DNA of 64,000 nt. It comes from an uncultured Oscillospiraceae bacterium (GTDB taxonomy: Bacteria; Bacillota; Clostridia; Oscillospirales; Oscillospiraceae). The position numbers and the translations under genes were made by a program. The first letter of the stretch is position 1; each line of letters starts with the position of its first letter. Below the pieces are notes generated by a model. The model was not told where the DNA came from, searched no databases, and saw only the letters and a program-made list of their open reading frames with translations. The stretch covers positions 1 to 64,000 of the forward strand of contig CALXDH010000010.1 of assembly GCA_944387015.1 (NCBI GenBank). Direction: 5' to 3'. Positions 43,767 to 51,815 of the stretch are shown here, piece by piece.

Positions 43767-44831
43767 TCATTCTTCTTTCAGAGCGGGCAAAAATCTGACC
43801 GCTGCCAGCTGATGAAAAATGACAGCGAACACCAGTCCAAATGTCACGCCAAGAAGGGTATCCACAATACGCAGGAGCACCGTTCCCTGGAGCCCATAGA
43901 TCCCGGTGCCCAGCATCAGCGCTCCAAAGCAGTTCATTGCTGTTTTATACCGATAATCGGTGCAAAATCCCAGGCACAGTCCCCCCAGCGGGCCCATCAG
44001 TGCATGAAACGCTTCAGGCGTCACCAGATAAAGGACAAAAAACGCACCGGAACCCGCAACCGCCCCCACGATCCGCTGCCGGAAGCGGACAGTTGTATTG
44101 CCGGAGTATGGATATTCCGACAGCAGCGACGCACAAGCAAATCCCATCCACATAAACCGTTCCACGCCAAACACCTGTCCGGCAGTCAGCACCAAGCTCA
44201 CGCCAAGCGCCATACGCAGCTGCCACAGGTGGACCGGTGCGGAAAGATCAAACTTCCGCACTACATGATGGAAACGAGTTGTTTTGTGCTGGTCCCGATG
44301 TTTGGCAAACAGGATCGCACCGCAGATCAGGTATCCCACCAGAGCCAAAAGTCCGCGGCGAACGAGAGCCTCACCGACGACCGGGTTCCCTGTCAGATAG
44401 ATGTAGGCAAAACTGTATAATCCGCCATTTCCCATTTCAGGCCGCTGGGTCGTCATATAGAGCAACGCAAAAAAGGCCGCGAAATGCAGGGGGATCAAAA
44501 AGGCCGACGGAAGCACCGCTGCGGCACAGGGAACCAGTACCAGAATCGCCAGTACAGCCGCCAGGGTCAGGAGCGAATCTCCGACGCAGTATTCAAAATT
44601 CACAAAACGAATGCCCAGCATCATGCAGAATAATGCCACTGCCATCGGCGTGTTGTCAGCGCCAAACACCCCTGACAGCAAACTGATAAACACAATGGCA
44701 AACCCCACGATCAGCACGGAACGCACCGCCATCGCGATCCAGTAATATGCTTTCTCCTGCCTTGTGTCACAAGCTGCGATCTCCCGTTTCAGCACAGCGG
44801 GATCCATTTGCAGCGCATCATAAAACTTCAT
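43767..44831 (-). CDS. FUSC-like / aromatic acid exporter-type membrane protein
   Basis: This 354-residue protein has about ten hydrophobic helices in two repeats and a short N-terminal cytosolic part (KFYDALQMDPAVLKREI). The arrangement resembles FUSC/YccS and ArAE-type efflux proteins, which export aromatic acids. Its start lies inside the end of the MarR gene (14-bp overlap), so translation is coupled. The MarR protein probably represses it until an aromatic or drug ligand binds. Confidence 0.8.
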   Translation of the reverse strand: MKFYDALQMDPAVLKREIAACDTRQEKAYYWIAMAVRSVLIVGFAIVFISLLSGVFGADNTPMAVALFCMMLGIRFVNFEYCVGDSLLTLAAVLAILVLVPCAAAVLPSAFLIPLHFAAFFALLYMTTQRPEMGNGGLYSFAYIYLTGNPVVGEALVRRGLLALVGYLICGAILFAKHRDQHKTTRFHHVVRKFDLSAPVHLWQLRMALGVSLVLTAGQVFGVERFMWMGFACASLLSEYPYSGNTTVRFRQRIVGAVAGSGAFFVLYLVTPEAFHALMGPLGGLCLGFCTDYRYKTAMNCFGALMLGTGIYGLQGTVLLRIVDTLLGVTFGLVFAVIFHQLAAVRFLPALKEE

Positions 44832-45264
44832 GGTCACGGATCTTTTCCCGTCCTTTCTCAATGTGTGCGGCAAGTCTATCCGCATAATGCATAAACGCCT
44901 CAAAATCTTCCGGGGAGCTGCGCCACAGATCGTAGAAGGGCTGCAAAATGCTCTCATACCCCTTTCTCAATTCGGCAAGGCCGGTCTCTGTGATAAACAG
45001 CTGATAACTCCGCTCATCCGCTGTCTGCCGCTGTTTCCGTATGCAGTCTTTCTCATAGAGTCCCTTCAAACAGCGGCTCACCGCTTCTATTTTCATGCCG
45101 CTGCTCTGACTGAGCAAAACAGGCGTATTTTGTTCTGGCTGCAAATACAGCCGAGCCAGAAGTTCGCATTCACTGGCCGTCAGCACAGACTTCCGCACAG
45201 GCAGCAAAGAGCGCATGATCTTTTGCATCTGCTGTTGATAATGCATCATATCTGTCCATTCCAT
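44818..45264 (-). CDS. MarR family regulator of the FUSC-like exporter
   Basis: This 148-residue winged-helix regulator has HTH PVLLSQSSGMKIEAVSRCLKGLYEKD and wing RQTADERSYQLFIT. I prefer ATG 45264 after GAGGGG to ATG 45282, which has no ribosome site. A perfect operator-like repeat lies 25 bp upstream. Together with the overlapping exporter it forms a self-contained efflux switch. Confidence 0.88.
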   Translation of the reverse strand: MEWTDMMHYQQQMQKIMRSLLPVRKSVLTASECELLARLYLQPEQNTPVLLSQSSGMKIEAVSRCLKGLYEKDCIRKQRQTADERSYQLFITETGLAELRKGYESILQPFYDLWRSSPEDFEAFMHYADRLAAHIEKGREKIRDHEVL

Positions 45265-45288
45265 CTGATCACGGCCCCTCATTTTTAG

Positions 45289-45301
45289 TTAACTTTGTTA
45301 A
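45289..45301. promoter_or_regulatory. TTAAC-TTT-GTTAA palindrome, MarR operator
   Basis: This perfect 5-bp inverted repeat with a 3-nt centre lies 25 bp upstream of the MarR start, where a MarR dimer would block the promoter. Confidence 0.65.
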
Positions 45302-45550
45302 GTATATTTCAAAAATCTTTGTGTGGCAAGTATTTCGGGCAAGCAGGGGCATCCGGTCCCTCCATTTTATGTGCGATGAGCCAGTCCCTCATTGATGCGA
45401 ACTGCGGCTGCCTGCAAAAGAATCGTTGTCTTTCCCCCTCCAATTGCCAGATAGGACCGCTCATGGTATGATGGATCTATTAACTGTATGGTACATCAAT
45501 GTTGTCAGCGGGATCCCGCTGGGTATCCAGAACCCGGAAAGGAGAACGAT

Positions 45551-45901
45551 ATGCCCCATACTGATGTGACACAGATGCCCTTTTCAAAGCTGTACCCTCT
45601 GCTGGTGAACAAAGCCGTGAAAAAAGGCCGCACGCGGGAAGAAGTCGACCAGGTGACCGCTTGGCTCACTGGATATACTTCTGAGGAAATTGCCCGCCTG
45701 GAGCAGTCCGACATCTGTTACGGAGACTTTTTCTGCGGCGCCCCCACCATGAACCCGAACCGAACGCACATCACCGGCAAGGTGTGCGGTGTACAGGTAG
45801 AGATGATCGGTGACCCGCTGATGCGGGAGATCCGGTATCTGGACAAGCTGGTGGATGAACTGGCCAAAGGGAAATCCATGGATCAGATTTTGAGAAAATG
45901 A
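45551..45901 (+). CDS. DUF2200 domain protein
   Basis: The 116-residue protein matches DUF2200: MPFSKLYPLLVNKAVKKGRT, WLTGYTSEEI, FF--AP-MNPNR, I-G-VCGV-VE-I-DPLM--IRYLDKL-DELAKGK. The ATG follows AAAGGAGAACG. Function unknown. It is monocistronic. Confidence 0.92.
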   Translation: MPHTDVTQMPFSKLYPLLVNKAVKKGRTREEVDQVTAWLTGYTSEEIARLEQSDICYGDFFCGAPTMNPNRTHITGKVCGVQVEMIGDPLMREIRYLDKLVDELAKGKSMDQILRK

Positions 45902-46019
45902 TTGTTTGCCGGATATATCGAACCATAATTTTCAGGAGTGTGCTGCTAGGAAAGAAATCAGGAGAAGGTTCTCAAAATGCAAATGAGGTTGTCTCCCGTC
46001 AGGCCGCTGAATAAATATG

Positions 46020-46068
46020 AAATCCCCCTATATGTGCGTGTAAGCCTGACAGCACAATAGGGGGATTT
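46020..46068. repeat. Inverted repeat between DUF2200 and XRE genes
   Basis: AAATCCCCCTAT and ATAGGGGGATTT form a 12-bp perfect pair around 25 bases. There is no T run on either strand, so terminator function is doubtful; the surrounding 45902-46163 shows no gene. Confidence 0.5.
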
Positions 46069-46163
46069 GATACTGAAAAAATGGAATGGAGCCGCTGTTC
46101 ATTCCTGACTGCAGCGGCTTTATGCAGGAGATGGCAAGTTCACCGGCGGCACAGAAAATGCCT

Positions 46164-46613
46164 TCACATCTGCCCCTTCCATACCCGGGCCAGAATATCC
46201 TTGAGTACCAGCAGGGCATCGGTGTGGTTGTAACCGTAGTCCACCCGCAGCTGGGGGAGCATCTCCCTCAGCGCGGGAGCGTAGTCGCTGATCCGCACCG
46301 TTTTATGGTAGGTTGCCAGCACCGGATATTTCTTGCTCCACACCTTGTTCCAGTCGATCCGGGCCTGTGCCTCGTCGCTGACGCTTTCAATCATCTCTCG
46401 GGCCTGCTGCTCGTCAAAATCGTACTCGATCAGCTCGTCCAGAGTCAAGTGATAGAGCATGGCCAGCCTCTTGGACTGACGAATGTCAGGCAACGTCTCA
46501 TTGGTCTCCCATTTGGAGATGGTCTGGCGGCTGACTCCCAGCTTTTCAGCCACATTCTCCTGTGAAAGTCCGCTCTTTTTCCGGGCGTGGTATAAGCTGC
46601 TTCCCAAACTCAT
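46164..46613 (-). CDS. XRE family helix-turn-helix regulator
   Basis: This 149-residue regulator has an N-terminal HTH (about 5-60: LSQENVAEKLGVSRQTISKWETNETLPDI) and a helical C-terminal part with AREMIESVSDEAQARIDW, similar to small regulators of stress or efflux genes. The start follows AGGAGGGATT. It is divergent from the PNPOx-like gene, a possible target. Confidence 0.9.
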   Translation of the reverse strand: MSLGSSLYHARKKSGLSQENVAEKLGVSRQTISKWETNETLPDIRQSKRLAMLYHLTLDELIEYDFDEQQAREMIESVSDEAQARIDWNKVWSKKYPVLATYHKTVRISDYAPALREMLPQLRVDYGYNHTDALLVLKDILARVWKGQM

Positions 46614-46708
46614 GGCGAATCCCTCCTGATTTACGGTTTTCGCGTTTCAGTATACCGTCCGGTCCATAAAAAATCCACCTAGGAAAATTGCCACTTTCGC
46701 CCGGTTTC

Positions 46709-46738
46709 CTGACATTTCCTTCGCTGGTATGCTATACT
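46709..46738 (+). promoter_or_regulatory. Promoter of the PNPOx-like gene
   Basis: CTGACA (46709-46714) and TATACT (46733-46738) with an 18-base spacer lie 28 bp before the GTG start. Confidence 0.55.
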
Positions 46739-46766
46739 GGAAAAAACAACGTCAGGAGGGGTTTGC

Positions 46767-47294
46767 GTGACAAATGAGGAATATCAAGCTGCCGCCCGCT
46801 ACTGGGAGGAAAAGGATGCCGCCGGCGTCAAGCTGGAGCAGGACAAACTGAAGGCCATGGCAGAGGAATACATCCTGTCCAACAATACCTGTGCCCTGGC
46901 CACCGGGACCGGAGACTATGTGCGCTGTACCCCCATCGAGTACAGCTGGCATGGAGGCTGCTTCTGGATGTTCAGTGAAGGCGGCAAGAAGTTCATCGGT
47001 CTCCAGAACAACCCCCATGTATGTCTGGCCATTTACGACCGGTATGAGGGGTTTGGTTCCCTCCACGGGATGCAGGTCATGGGTCTGGCGGACCTGATAG
47101 AGCCATTCAGTGATGATTACAATGCCCACGCCGCTTGGAAAAAGATCTCCCTGGAGGCCCTGCGCAAGCTGCCCAGCCCGATGCACCTGATCCGCGTCCG
47201 ACCCACCCGTATCGACTGCCTGTTCTCCGACTTCAAGGATCTGGGCTGCTCCCCACGGCAGACGCTGCTGCTTGGTGAAACGGCAATGCAGTGA
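46767..47294 (+). CDS. Pyridoxamine 5'-phosphate oxidase family protein
   Basis: This 175-residue FMN split-barrel protein has EEYILSNNTCALATGTGDYVRCTP, FWMFSEGGKKFIGL and MQVMGLADLIEP, the usual order for the family. Members bind FMN or heme; vitamin B6 oxidase activity should not be assumed for this branch. The GTG start follows AGGAGGGG. It is divergent from the XRE gene. Confidence 0.88.
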   Translation: MTNEEYQAAARYWEEKDAAGVKLEQDKLKAMAEEYILSNNTCALATGTGDYVRCTPIEYSWHGGCFWMFSEGGKKFIGLQNNPHVCLAIYDRYEGFGSLHGMQVMGLADLIEPFSDDYNAHAAWKKISLEALRKLPSPMHLIRVRPTRIDCLFSDFKDLGCSPRQTLLLGETAMQ

Positions 47295-47395
47295 GATTCC
47301 AACAGAGCCTGGGAGGAACAGGCATGGTCCCGGTCAGCCAGATGTGACTGACCGTTCCCCCAAGCGGCAGGCATCCATTTTTCAGGAGGCAGAGC

Positions 47396-47602
47396 ATGAT
47401 CTATTCCAAAGAGGAACTTCTGGAGGCCAAACGGCAGATTGACTCCACCCTGCACAAGCTGCGGGAGGTCGTCAGTACCTTGGAGGGAAAAGAAACTCCT
47501 ACCCGCTATCAATCCCAGATCACCCTGGCCAAGCGCCGCATCCAGGCTTTCACCATCGCCATGACTTTGATTGAGCGAGAACTGGAACAGCGGCCGAGAT
47601 GA
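47396..47602 (+). CDS. Small helical protein of unknown function
   Basis: This 68-residue protein starts after CAGGAGGC. It is almost entirely helical, with heptad-like leucines (KEELLEAKRQIDSTLHKLRE, then ITLAKRRIQAFTIAMTLIERE), suggesting a coiled-coil dimer. Similar short ORFs occur in related Firmicutes, but I know no function. It may share the PNPOx-like transcript (101-bp gap). Confidence 0.8.
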   Translation: MIYSKEELLEAKRQIDSTLHKLREVVSTLEGKETPTRYQSQITLAKRRIQAFTIAMTLIERELEQRPR

Positions 47603-47605
47603 CGG

Positions 47606-47650
47606 CAAAAGGCCCGGAGCCTCTGTACGTTCAGAGACTCCGGGCCTTTG
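47606..47650. terminator. Bidirectional terminator
   Basis: CAAAAGGCCCGGAG and CTCCGGGCCTTTG pair with a further CTCTG/CAGAG extension. It separates the small helical protein and the convergent DUF5714-ArsC gene. Confidence 0.8.
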
Positions 47651-47661
47651 TTATCCCAAAA

Positions 47662-48780
47662 TCATTCCAGCACGCCTGTCTGAATGCGGCGCTTCAGGTC
47701 AAGAATCTTTTCCTCGATCCGTTCCATAACAGCGAGAAATTCGCTGTCCGCTCTGCCGCTGGGATCGTCCAGTCCCCAGTCCTCCCGGTGGGAACAGGGC
47801 AGGGTCGGACACTGGACATTACACCCCATCGTGACCACAATGTCCACGGCCGGCAGCTGCGTGAGGGACTTACTATGCTGGGTCCGCTCCATATCTATGC
47901 CGTAGACCTGCTTCATCAGGCGCACCGCATCCGGATTGATTTGGGCACCAGGCTCGGTGCCGGCAGAAAAGCTCTCAAACACATCTCCGGCCAGCTCTTT
48001 GCCCAGGGCCTCCGCTATCTGGCTGCGGCAGGAGTTGTGGACGCAGAGAAACGCCACCTTGGGCTTTTTTCGGCCCGCTGCCGAGAAAGGACAGCGTCTG
48101 CCGATGCACTGGTTGTTCCGACTGCTGTAAGAGCAAACAGGGACTGTCCGCTTCATTTCCACTCCCAGATGCTCCCGGACAAAATCCACGGCGGCCAGGA
48201 TGGCCAGAAAGGAATCCCGTTTGCAGCACCGGGGCCCGCCTGCCTTGCCGATGTTCTCCAGAGCCCGGGCGGTCATTTGATTGCTCAATCCCCAGGGCTC
48301 CGCGGCCAGAGGCGTAGATTCTGTGGCAATAGACAGGAACTGCCCCGCGCTGATCCCTGCCCCGCAGGCCCCCCAGAAGCCGCAGGCCCCGCCGGGGACC
48401 TCTTTGCCCCGGCGATACATCTCATGAAGCGCTTTTTCCAGATCAAGCTCGCCCCCAGCGTTTTTGTAAGCGGTGAGCAGTGCCGCCCCCACCATCACAT
48501 GGTGCTCCGGCCCGTGCATATGGCAAAAGGGCAGATTCATCATCCGCCGGACAATGGCCACAGGGTCGGCAGAGGTCTCGGCAAGACACACTCCGGAGAT
48601 GCTGTCCATGCCCTGGGTGTGGCAGTCACTGCACACATAGTGTCCCTTTACGCAGCGGGTCTTGCTGGGCTCCTTCTTATGGCAGATGGCACACTCCATG
48701 AATTCGTCCTCCACCAAATATTCCAGAGGGGCCTTGCAAATCAGACATTCTTCCGTATTCAAGTCTCCGTCTCCTCCCAT
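47662..48780 (-). CDS. DUF5714-ArsC (arsenate reductase / LMW phosphatase) fusion
   Basis: In this 372-residue fusion, residues about 8-232 are a DUF5714 domain with many conserved cysteines (CLICKAPLEYL, CAICHKKE, CVKGHYVCSDCH, HMHGPEHHV, GACGFWGACGA, GPRCCKRDS, CIGRRCPF), which suggests bound zinc, iron-sulphur or heavy metal. Residues about 240-372 are an ArsC-type thiol phosphatase fold (CVHNSCRSQIAEAL, P-loop C246-x5-R252; later cysteines in CNVQCPTLPC). The start is uncertain: ATG 48780, or TTG 48762, eight bases after GGAGGAGACGGAGAC and overlapping the upstream stop. An arsenic or thiol-metal detoxification role is inferred; no arsR or arsB is nearby. Confidence 0.88.
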   Translation of the reverse strand: MGGDGDLNTEECLICKAPLEYLVEDEFMECAICHKKEPSKTRCVKGHYVCSDCHTQGMDSISGVCLAETSADPVAIVRRMMNLPFCHMHGPEHHVMVGAALLTAYKNAGGELDLEKALHEMYRRGKEVPGGACGFWGACGAGISAGQFLSIATESTPLAAEPWGLSNQMTARALENIGKAGGPRCCKRDSFLAILAAVDFVREHLGVEMKRTVPVCSYSSRNNQCIGRRCPFSAAGRKKPKVAFLCVHNSCRSQIAEALGKELAGDVFESFSAGTEPGAQINPDAVRLMKQVYGIDMERTQHSKSLTQLPAVDIVVTMGCNVQCPTLPCSHREDWGLDDPSGRADSEFLAVMERIEEKILDLKRRIQTGVLE

Positions 48781-49082
48781 TCCTGCAATACGGTCAATTG
48801 CTCAGGTGTGTGGAACCAGTGTTCTCCACGCTCCATCACGGTGAGCTTGGCATCATGCTGGTGAATATAGTCTTCTACGGTCCGGCGGGAAATCATCTTG
48901 TCCTCGCTTCCATAGAGAATGCGGATCGGACAGGTCCAGTCGCGGATGGTGTGTTCCCGCACCCAACACAGGTAGTTCCAGGATAGAATCTGACCAGAAG
49001 AGGCAGCGATCTCACCTTGCCGGGCAGGTTCCCCATATAAAACAGCGGGGATCGTGCCGATTTGAAATCGTTCTGTTTTCAT
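48759..49082 (-). pseudogene. Alpha/beta hydrolase with internal deletion
   Basis: A 107-residue frame joins the N-terminal strand of a small alpha/beta hydrolase (TERFQIGTIPAVLYGEPARQG) directly to its C-terminal part (LSWNYLCWVREHTIRDWTCP, ILYGSED, TVMERGEHWFHTP). Full-length relatives of about 250 residues carry the HG oxyanion loop, the GxSxG nucleophile and more helices between, all absent here. The deletion keeps the frame. The late Asp and His remain but no Ser, so it should be inactive. The start follows AAAGGC; the stop overlaps the fusion gene below. Confidence 0.75.
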
Positions 49083-49313
49083 GTTTCTGCCTTTCATGCA
49101 GTTCATATTGCCGCGATCCGCTCCAGCCCCTTTCAAATTCCCTACGGGCGGGCGTCTCCTATCGGCGGCCGCAGGTCCGGCCAAAAGGCCAGTCCTTCCC
49201 TGCCGTTCAACCTGACCTCAGAAATTTTCCTCCGCTTCTGCAATAAACGGGCCGCTCGGTACGTTATTACAATAAGAAGGATACAATATCGGTTGAAACG
49301 GAGGAATCTTATC

Positions 49314-49631
49314 ATGCTGAAAAATCTGAGCGGAAAAGTTCGTGCCATGCTTATCGCCGGGATCGCCGCCGTGGTGGTGCTGGCAGCTGTGTTGATCGGC
49401 TCCCTGGCACTCCGGGTGGACGCGGCACAAGCCCAGGAAACAGCCTTGGCCGCTGCAGGCGGCGGTGAGGTCGTTGGCCAGGAGATCGACCAGGAGGGAC
49501 CTTGGAACGAATACAGCTTCGATATTGTGAATGGGGATGTGTGGTACGAGGTCGAAGTCAACGCCTTCGGGCGAGTCACCGGTCTGGAGAGCGGACAGCT
49601 CGGCTATGGCGACTACAGCCATTGGGAGTGA
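49314..49631 (+). CDS. Membrane-anchored PepSY-like protein
   Basis: This 105-residue protein has a N-terminal TM helix (about 9-32: MLIAGIAAVVVLAAVLIGSL) and an outside domain with QAQETALAAAGG and DIVNGDVWYEVEVNAFGRV, the alternating pattern of single PepSY domains (protease-inhibitor-like). The start follows GGAGGAATC. Short transcript ended by a strong terminator. Function unknown. Confidence 0.8.
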   Translation: MLKNLSGKVRAMLIAGIAAVVVLAAVLIGSLALRVDAAQAQETALAAAGGGEVVGQEIDQEGPWNEYSFDIVNGDVWYEVEVNAFGRVTGLESGQLGYGDYSHWE

Positions 49632-49642
49632 TCGTCTTTGTG

Positions 49643-49678
49643 AAGAAAACGCCGGCGCCAAAAGCCGGCGTTTTTCTT
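49643..49678. terminator. Terminator after PepSY-like gene
   Basis: AACGCCGGC and GCCGGCGTTTTT arms form the stem, bidirectional between convergent genes. Confidence 0.85.
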
Positions 49679-49681
49679 GGA

Positions 49682-50179
49682 TCACAGGGACAAGGCGATC
49701 CGCTCCAGTCCCCATCCCAGCCCGTCAACCCCCGCGCATCGGCTGGGGCAGGTATTGACAGCATGGTCCAGCAGAGGCTGGGCCTGACTGTCAGTATCCA
49801 AGCATAAATCCATTTTCAGCACATCCTCCCACGCCCGGTTCAGGAAAGCCACCTCCCGGCGGCCATGGGTGCGGGTGACTTGCAAAGACCCTGCCTGTCC
49901 CAGGTATCCCTTCACCTGCCCCTGGGAAAATCCAGCGGCGGTAAGGCTCTCAAGGACTCCCTCCCGGAACAGTCCGGAAATATCCGCCCACGCAATGGGG
50001 GCAACGTCATAGCGCACGAATGTGTACCGGCTGTGGCAGTGGACAGCCAGCAGGCACTTGCGTCCACGCAGGTCGATAACATGAAGGTCCCAGCAGTAGC
50101 GCCGGTCCGGCTCTGTGCCATAGACCGGCGCTTTCTCTTTCAAAAAGCGCTGGAGCGGAAAGGTCAGCCCCAGTTCCAT
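49682..50179 (-). CDS. DUF6933-like protein
   Basis: The 165-residue product has WDLHVIDLRGRKCLLAVHCHSRYTFV, resembling the DUF6933 pattern (short strand pair ending RRKCLL-F), and a C-terminal region with DHAVNTCPS. Assignment is tentative. It shares a base with the stop of the YfcE-like gene (TGATG), so it is the last gene of a three-gene operon with Vat-like and YfcE-like genes. Confidence 0.6.
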   Translation of the reverse strand: MELGLTFPLQRFLKEKAPVYGTEPDRRYCWDLHVIDLRGRKCLLAVHCHSRYTFVRYDVAPIAWADISGLFREGVLESLTAAGFSQGQVKGYLGQAGSLQVTRTHGRREVAFLNRAWEDVLKMDLCLDTDSQAQPLLDHAVNTCPSRCAGVDGLGWGLERIALSL

Positions 50180-50637
50180 CACTTCACCTCGTGGGAGATG
50201 CTGATCTTCTCCACTTGGACCTTTCCGTCTGTGAGTTCCGCCATCATCATGGTGATCTCCTGGTGGAACCGCCGCGGGCCGCAGGAGCCGGGGTTGAGCC
50301 AAAGGATCCCGTTTTTTTCCTCCTCTACATACTTATGGGAGTGGCCAAACACCACCACATCCACACCCGAGAGGTCCGCCGGGATCTCTTTTCTGTTGTG
50401 GACCATGGTAAAGGTCACGCCGTCCAGAGTGACGGTGAGGTCATGGGGGATGTGCTCCGCCCACTCCTTGTCGTTGTTTCCCCGGACGATGTAGAGGGGT
50501 GCGTACTGCTGCAGGGTATCCACGATACACTGCTTATTGATGTCACCACCGTGAAAAATGACATCGGCGGTTTTCAGATACTCTACCACCTCCGGCCGCA
50601 GCAGTCCATGCGTGTCAGAAAGAATGGCAAGTTTCAC
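50179..50637 (-). CDS. YfcE-like metallophosphoesterase
   Basis: This 152-residue protein has the calcineurin-like motifs LSDTHG, FHGGDINK, VRGNND and VFGHSHK with metal ligands D/H/N. YfcE/MJ0936-type enzymes hydrolyse phosphodiesters with Mn2+ or other divalent metals. The GTG start follows GGGAGGGGA and overlaps the stop of the upstream acetyltransferase (GTGA), so translation is coupled. Start alternatives upstream are unlikely. Confidence 0.9.
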   Translation of the reverse strand: MKLAILSDTHGLLRPEVVEYLKTADVIFHGGDINKQCIVDTLQQYAPLYIVRGNNDKEWAEHIPHDLTVTLDGVTFTMVHNRKEIPADLSGVDVVVFGHSHKYVEEEKNGILWLNPGSCGPRRFHQEITMMMAELTDGKVQVEKISISHEVK

Positions 50638-51293
50638 GGAGTCCCCTCCCCTCGCGGCCCGATGCTGCGGATCCGTTCCAGATCGCCGCTGCACAGAGCC
50701 TCCAGATTGCGGAAGATCTTTTCCGCATCCCAGTCCCACCACCGGAGCTCCAGAAGATACTCCGTCAGATCCCGGTCAAAGCGGGGGCGGATCACACGGC
50801 AGGGGTTCCCGGCCGCAACGGTGTAAGGCAGAATGTTGCCTGCCACCACGGAATTGGCTCCGATGATGGCACCGTCACCGATGTGAACGCCGGGCAGGAC
50901 CGTGACATTCTGGCCGATCCACACATCATTGCCCACCACAGTATCACCCTTGAAAGGCAGTTCGTCCAGTACCGGCGTGCATTTCTCCCATCCGTGGGCA
51001 AAGATATTGAACGGATAAGTGGTGACCGAGTCCATGCGGTGGTTGGCCCCGTTCATCACAAACTCCACGCCTTTCCCAATGGCGCAGAACTTTCCAATGA
51101 TGAGCTTGTCCCCGATAAATTCATAATGGTGGGTCACATGGGCCTCAAAGTCCTCACCGCCGGTGGCAGCGTCATCATAGTAAGTATAGTCCCCTGCCTC
51201 GATATTCGGGCGGGTGATAACATTCTTGATATAACAAACGCTGGGGATGTTCTCATTAGGGTGAACAGCGTCCGGGTTTGGTCCAAACATCAT
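50634..51293 (-). CDS. Vat-like xenobiotic O-acetyltransferase (streptogramin A type)
   Basis: This 219-residue hexapeptide acetyltransferase of the xenobiotic (XAT) class has MFGPNPDAVHPN, the family-typical YTYYDD, FCAIGKGVEFVMNGANHRMDSVTTYPF (catalytic His), WIGQNVTVLPGVHIGDGAIIGANSVV and a C-terminal WWDWDAEKI. Vat enzymes inactivate virginiamycin M/dalfopristin; chromosomal relatives exist in many Firmicutes, and resistance is not proven by sequence. ATG 51293 follows GGAGGG. It is first in the Vat-YfcE-DUF6933 operon. Confidence 0.9.
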   Translation of the reverse strand: MMFGPNPDAVHPNENIPSVCYIKNVITRPNIEAGDYTYYDDAATGGEDFEAHVTHHYEFIGDKLIIGKFCAIGKGVEFVMNGANHRMDSVTTYPFNIFAHGWEKCTPVLDELPFKGDTVVGNDVWIGQNVTVLPGVHIGDGAIIGANSVVAGNILPYTVAAGNPCRVIRPRFDRDLTEYLLELRWWDWDAEKIFRNLEALCSGDLERIRSIGPRGEGTP

Positions 51294-51354
51294 GTCCCCT
51301 CCCTCCTGTTCCTGTTTTTCCAAGTATACCAGATTTTTGAGGCTGCCGGAAGAA

Positions 51355-51651
51355 CTATATTTTTCTCTTGGCTTTGACGCTCCACACAAGCCTCAGCCTG
51401 TACAGCGGTGGCGGGTCCAGGGGCAGCGTGAACATACAGCCTGCCACATCTTCCTGTATGGCAACCGTGCCGTCTTCTGCCACGGAAAATTCCGCGCAGG
51501 AGGGCACAAAGCCCTGGTACACCGTGCAGTCCGCGAATATCTGGATATCCACGGTATCTGGCCCTCCCATCCTGAAGGAAGGAGACACATTACCTGTTCA
51601 GGCCACGGACACCATCAGCAGCGCCACTGCCGCAGCAGCATGGGGCTGCAT
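51355..51651 (-). pseudogene. Possible broken gene with an in-frame TGA
   Basis: One frame runs 17 residues from ATG 51651 (beginning MQPHAAAAVALLMVSVA), a TGA at 51598-51600, then 80 residues, including GGPDTVDIQIFADCTVYQG and DVAGCMFTLPLDPPP. The halves read like one protein with an apolar N-terminal segment. I do not recognise the family, and no ribosome site precedes the ATG. A decayed gene is more likely than recoding. It lies downstream of nothing obvious, convergent to none. Confidence 0.35.
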
Positions 51652-51815
51652 GTTTCCACCACACGGCGGATGGTCTCATCGGTACCAGATGAACACAAGT
51701 GACCTCACTCCCTTCTCCTGCCACACGAACCAAGACAGGCAAATTTTTCAGCTCTCAAAAAATTTGTCCGTTTTTTTAAAGTGCCCGCCGTTTGGCGGGC
51801 ACTTCCTGTGTGGTT
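51652..51815. other. Intergenic region with hairpin
   Basis: About 160 bases before the flavodoxin gene end. AAGTGCCCGCC and GGCGGGCACTT (51779-51804) form an 11-bp perfect stem preceded by a T run on the + strand; on the - strand it follows the flavodoxin stop and is probably its terminator. Nothing else recognised. Confidence 0.6.

Noticed and set aside
46028..46219. 63-codon - strand frame over the inverted repeat
   Set aside because: Overlaps the hairpin, starts without a ribosome site and has no coding-like pattern.
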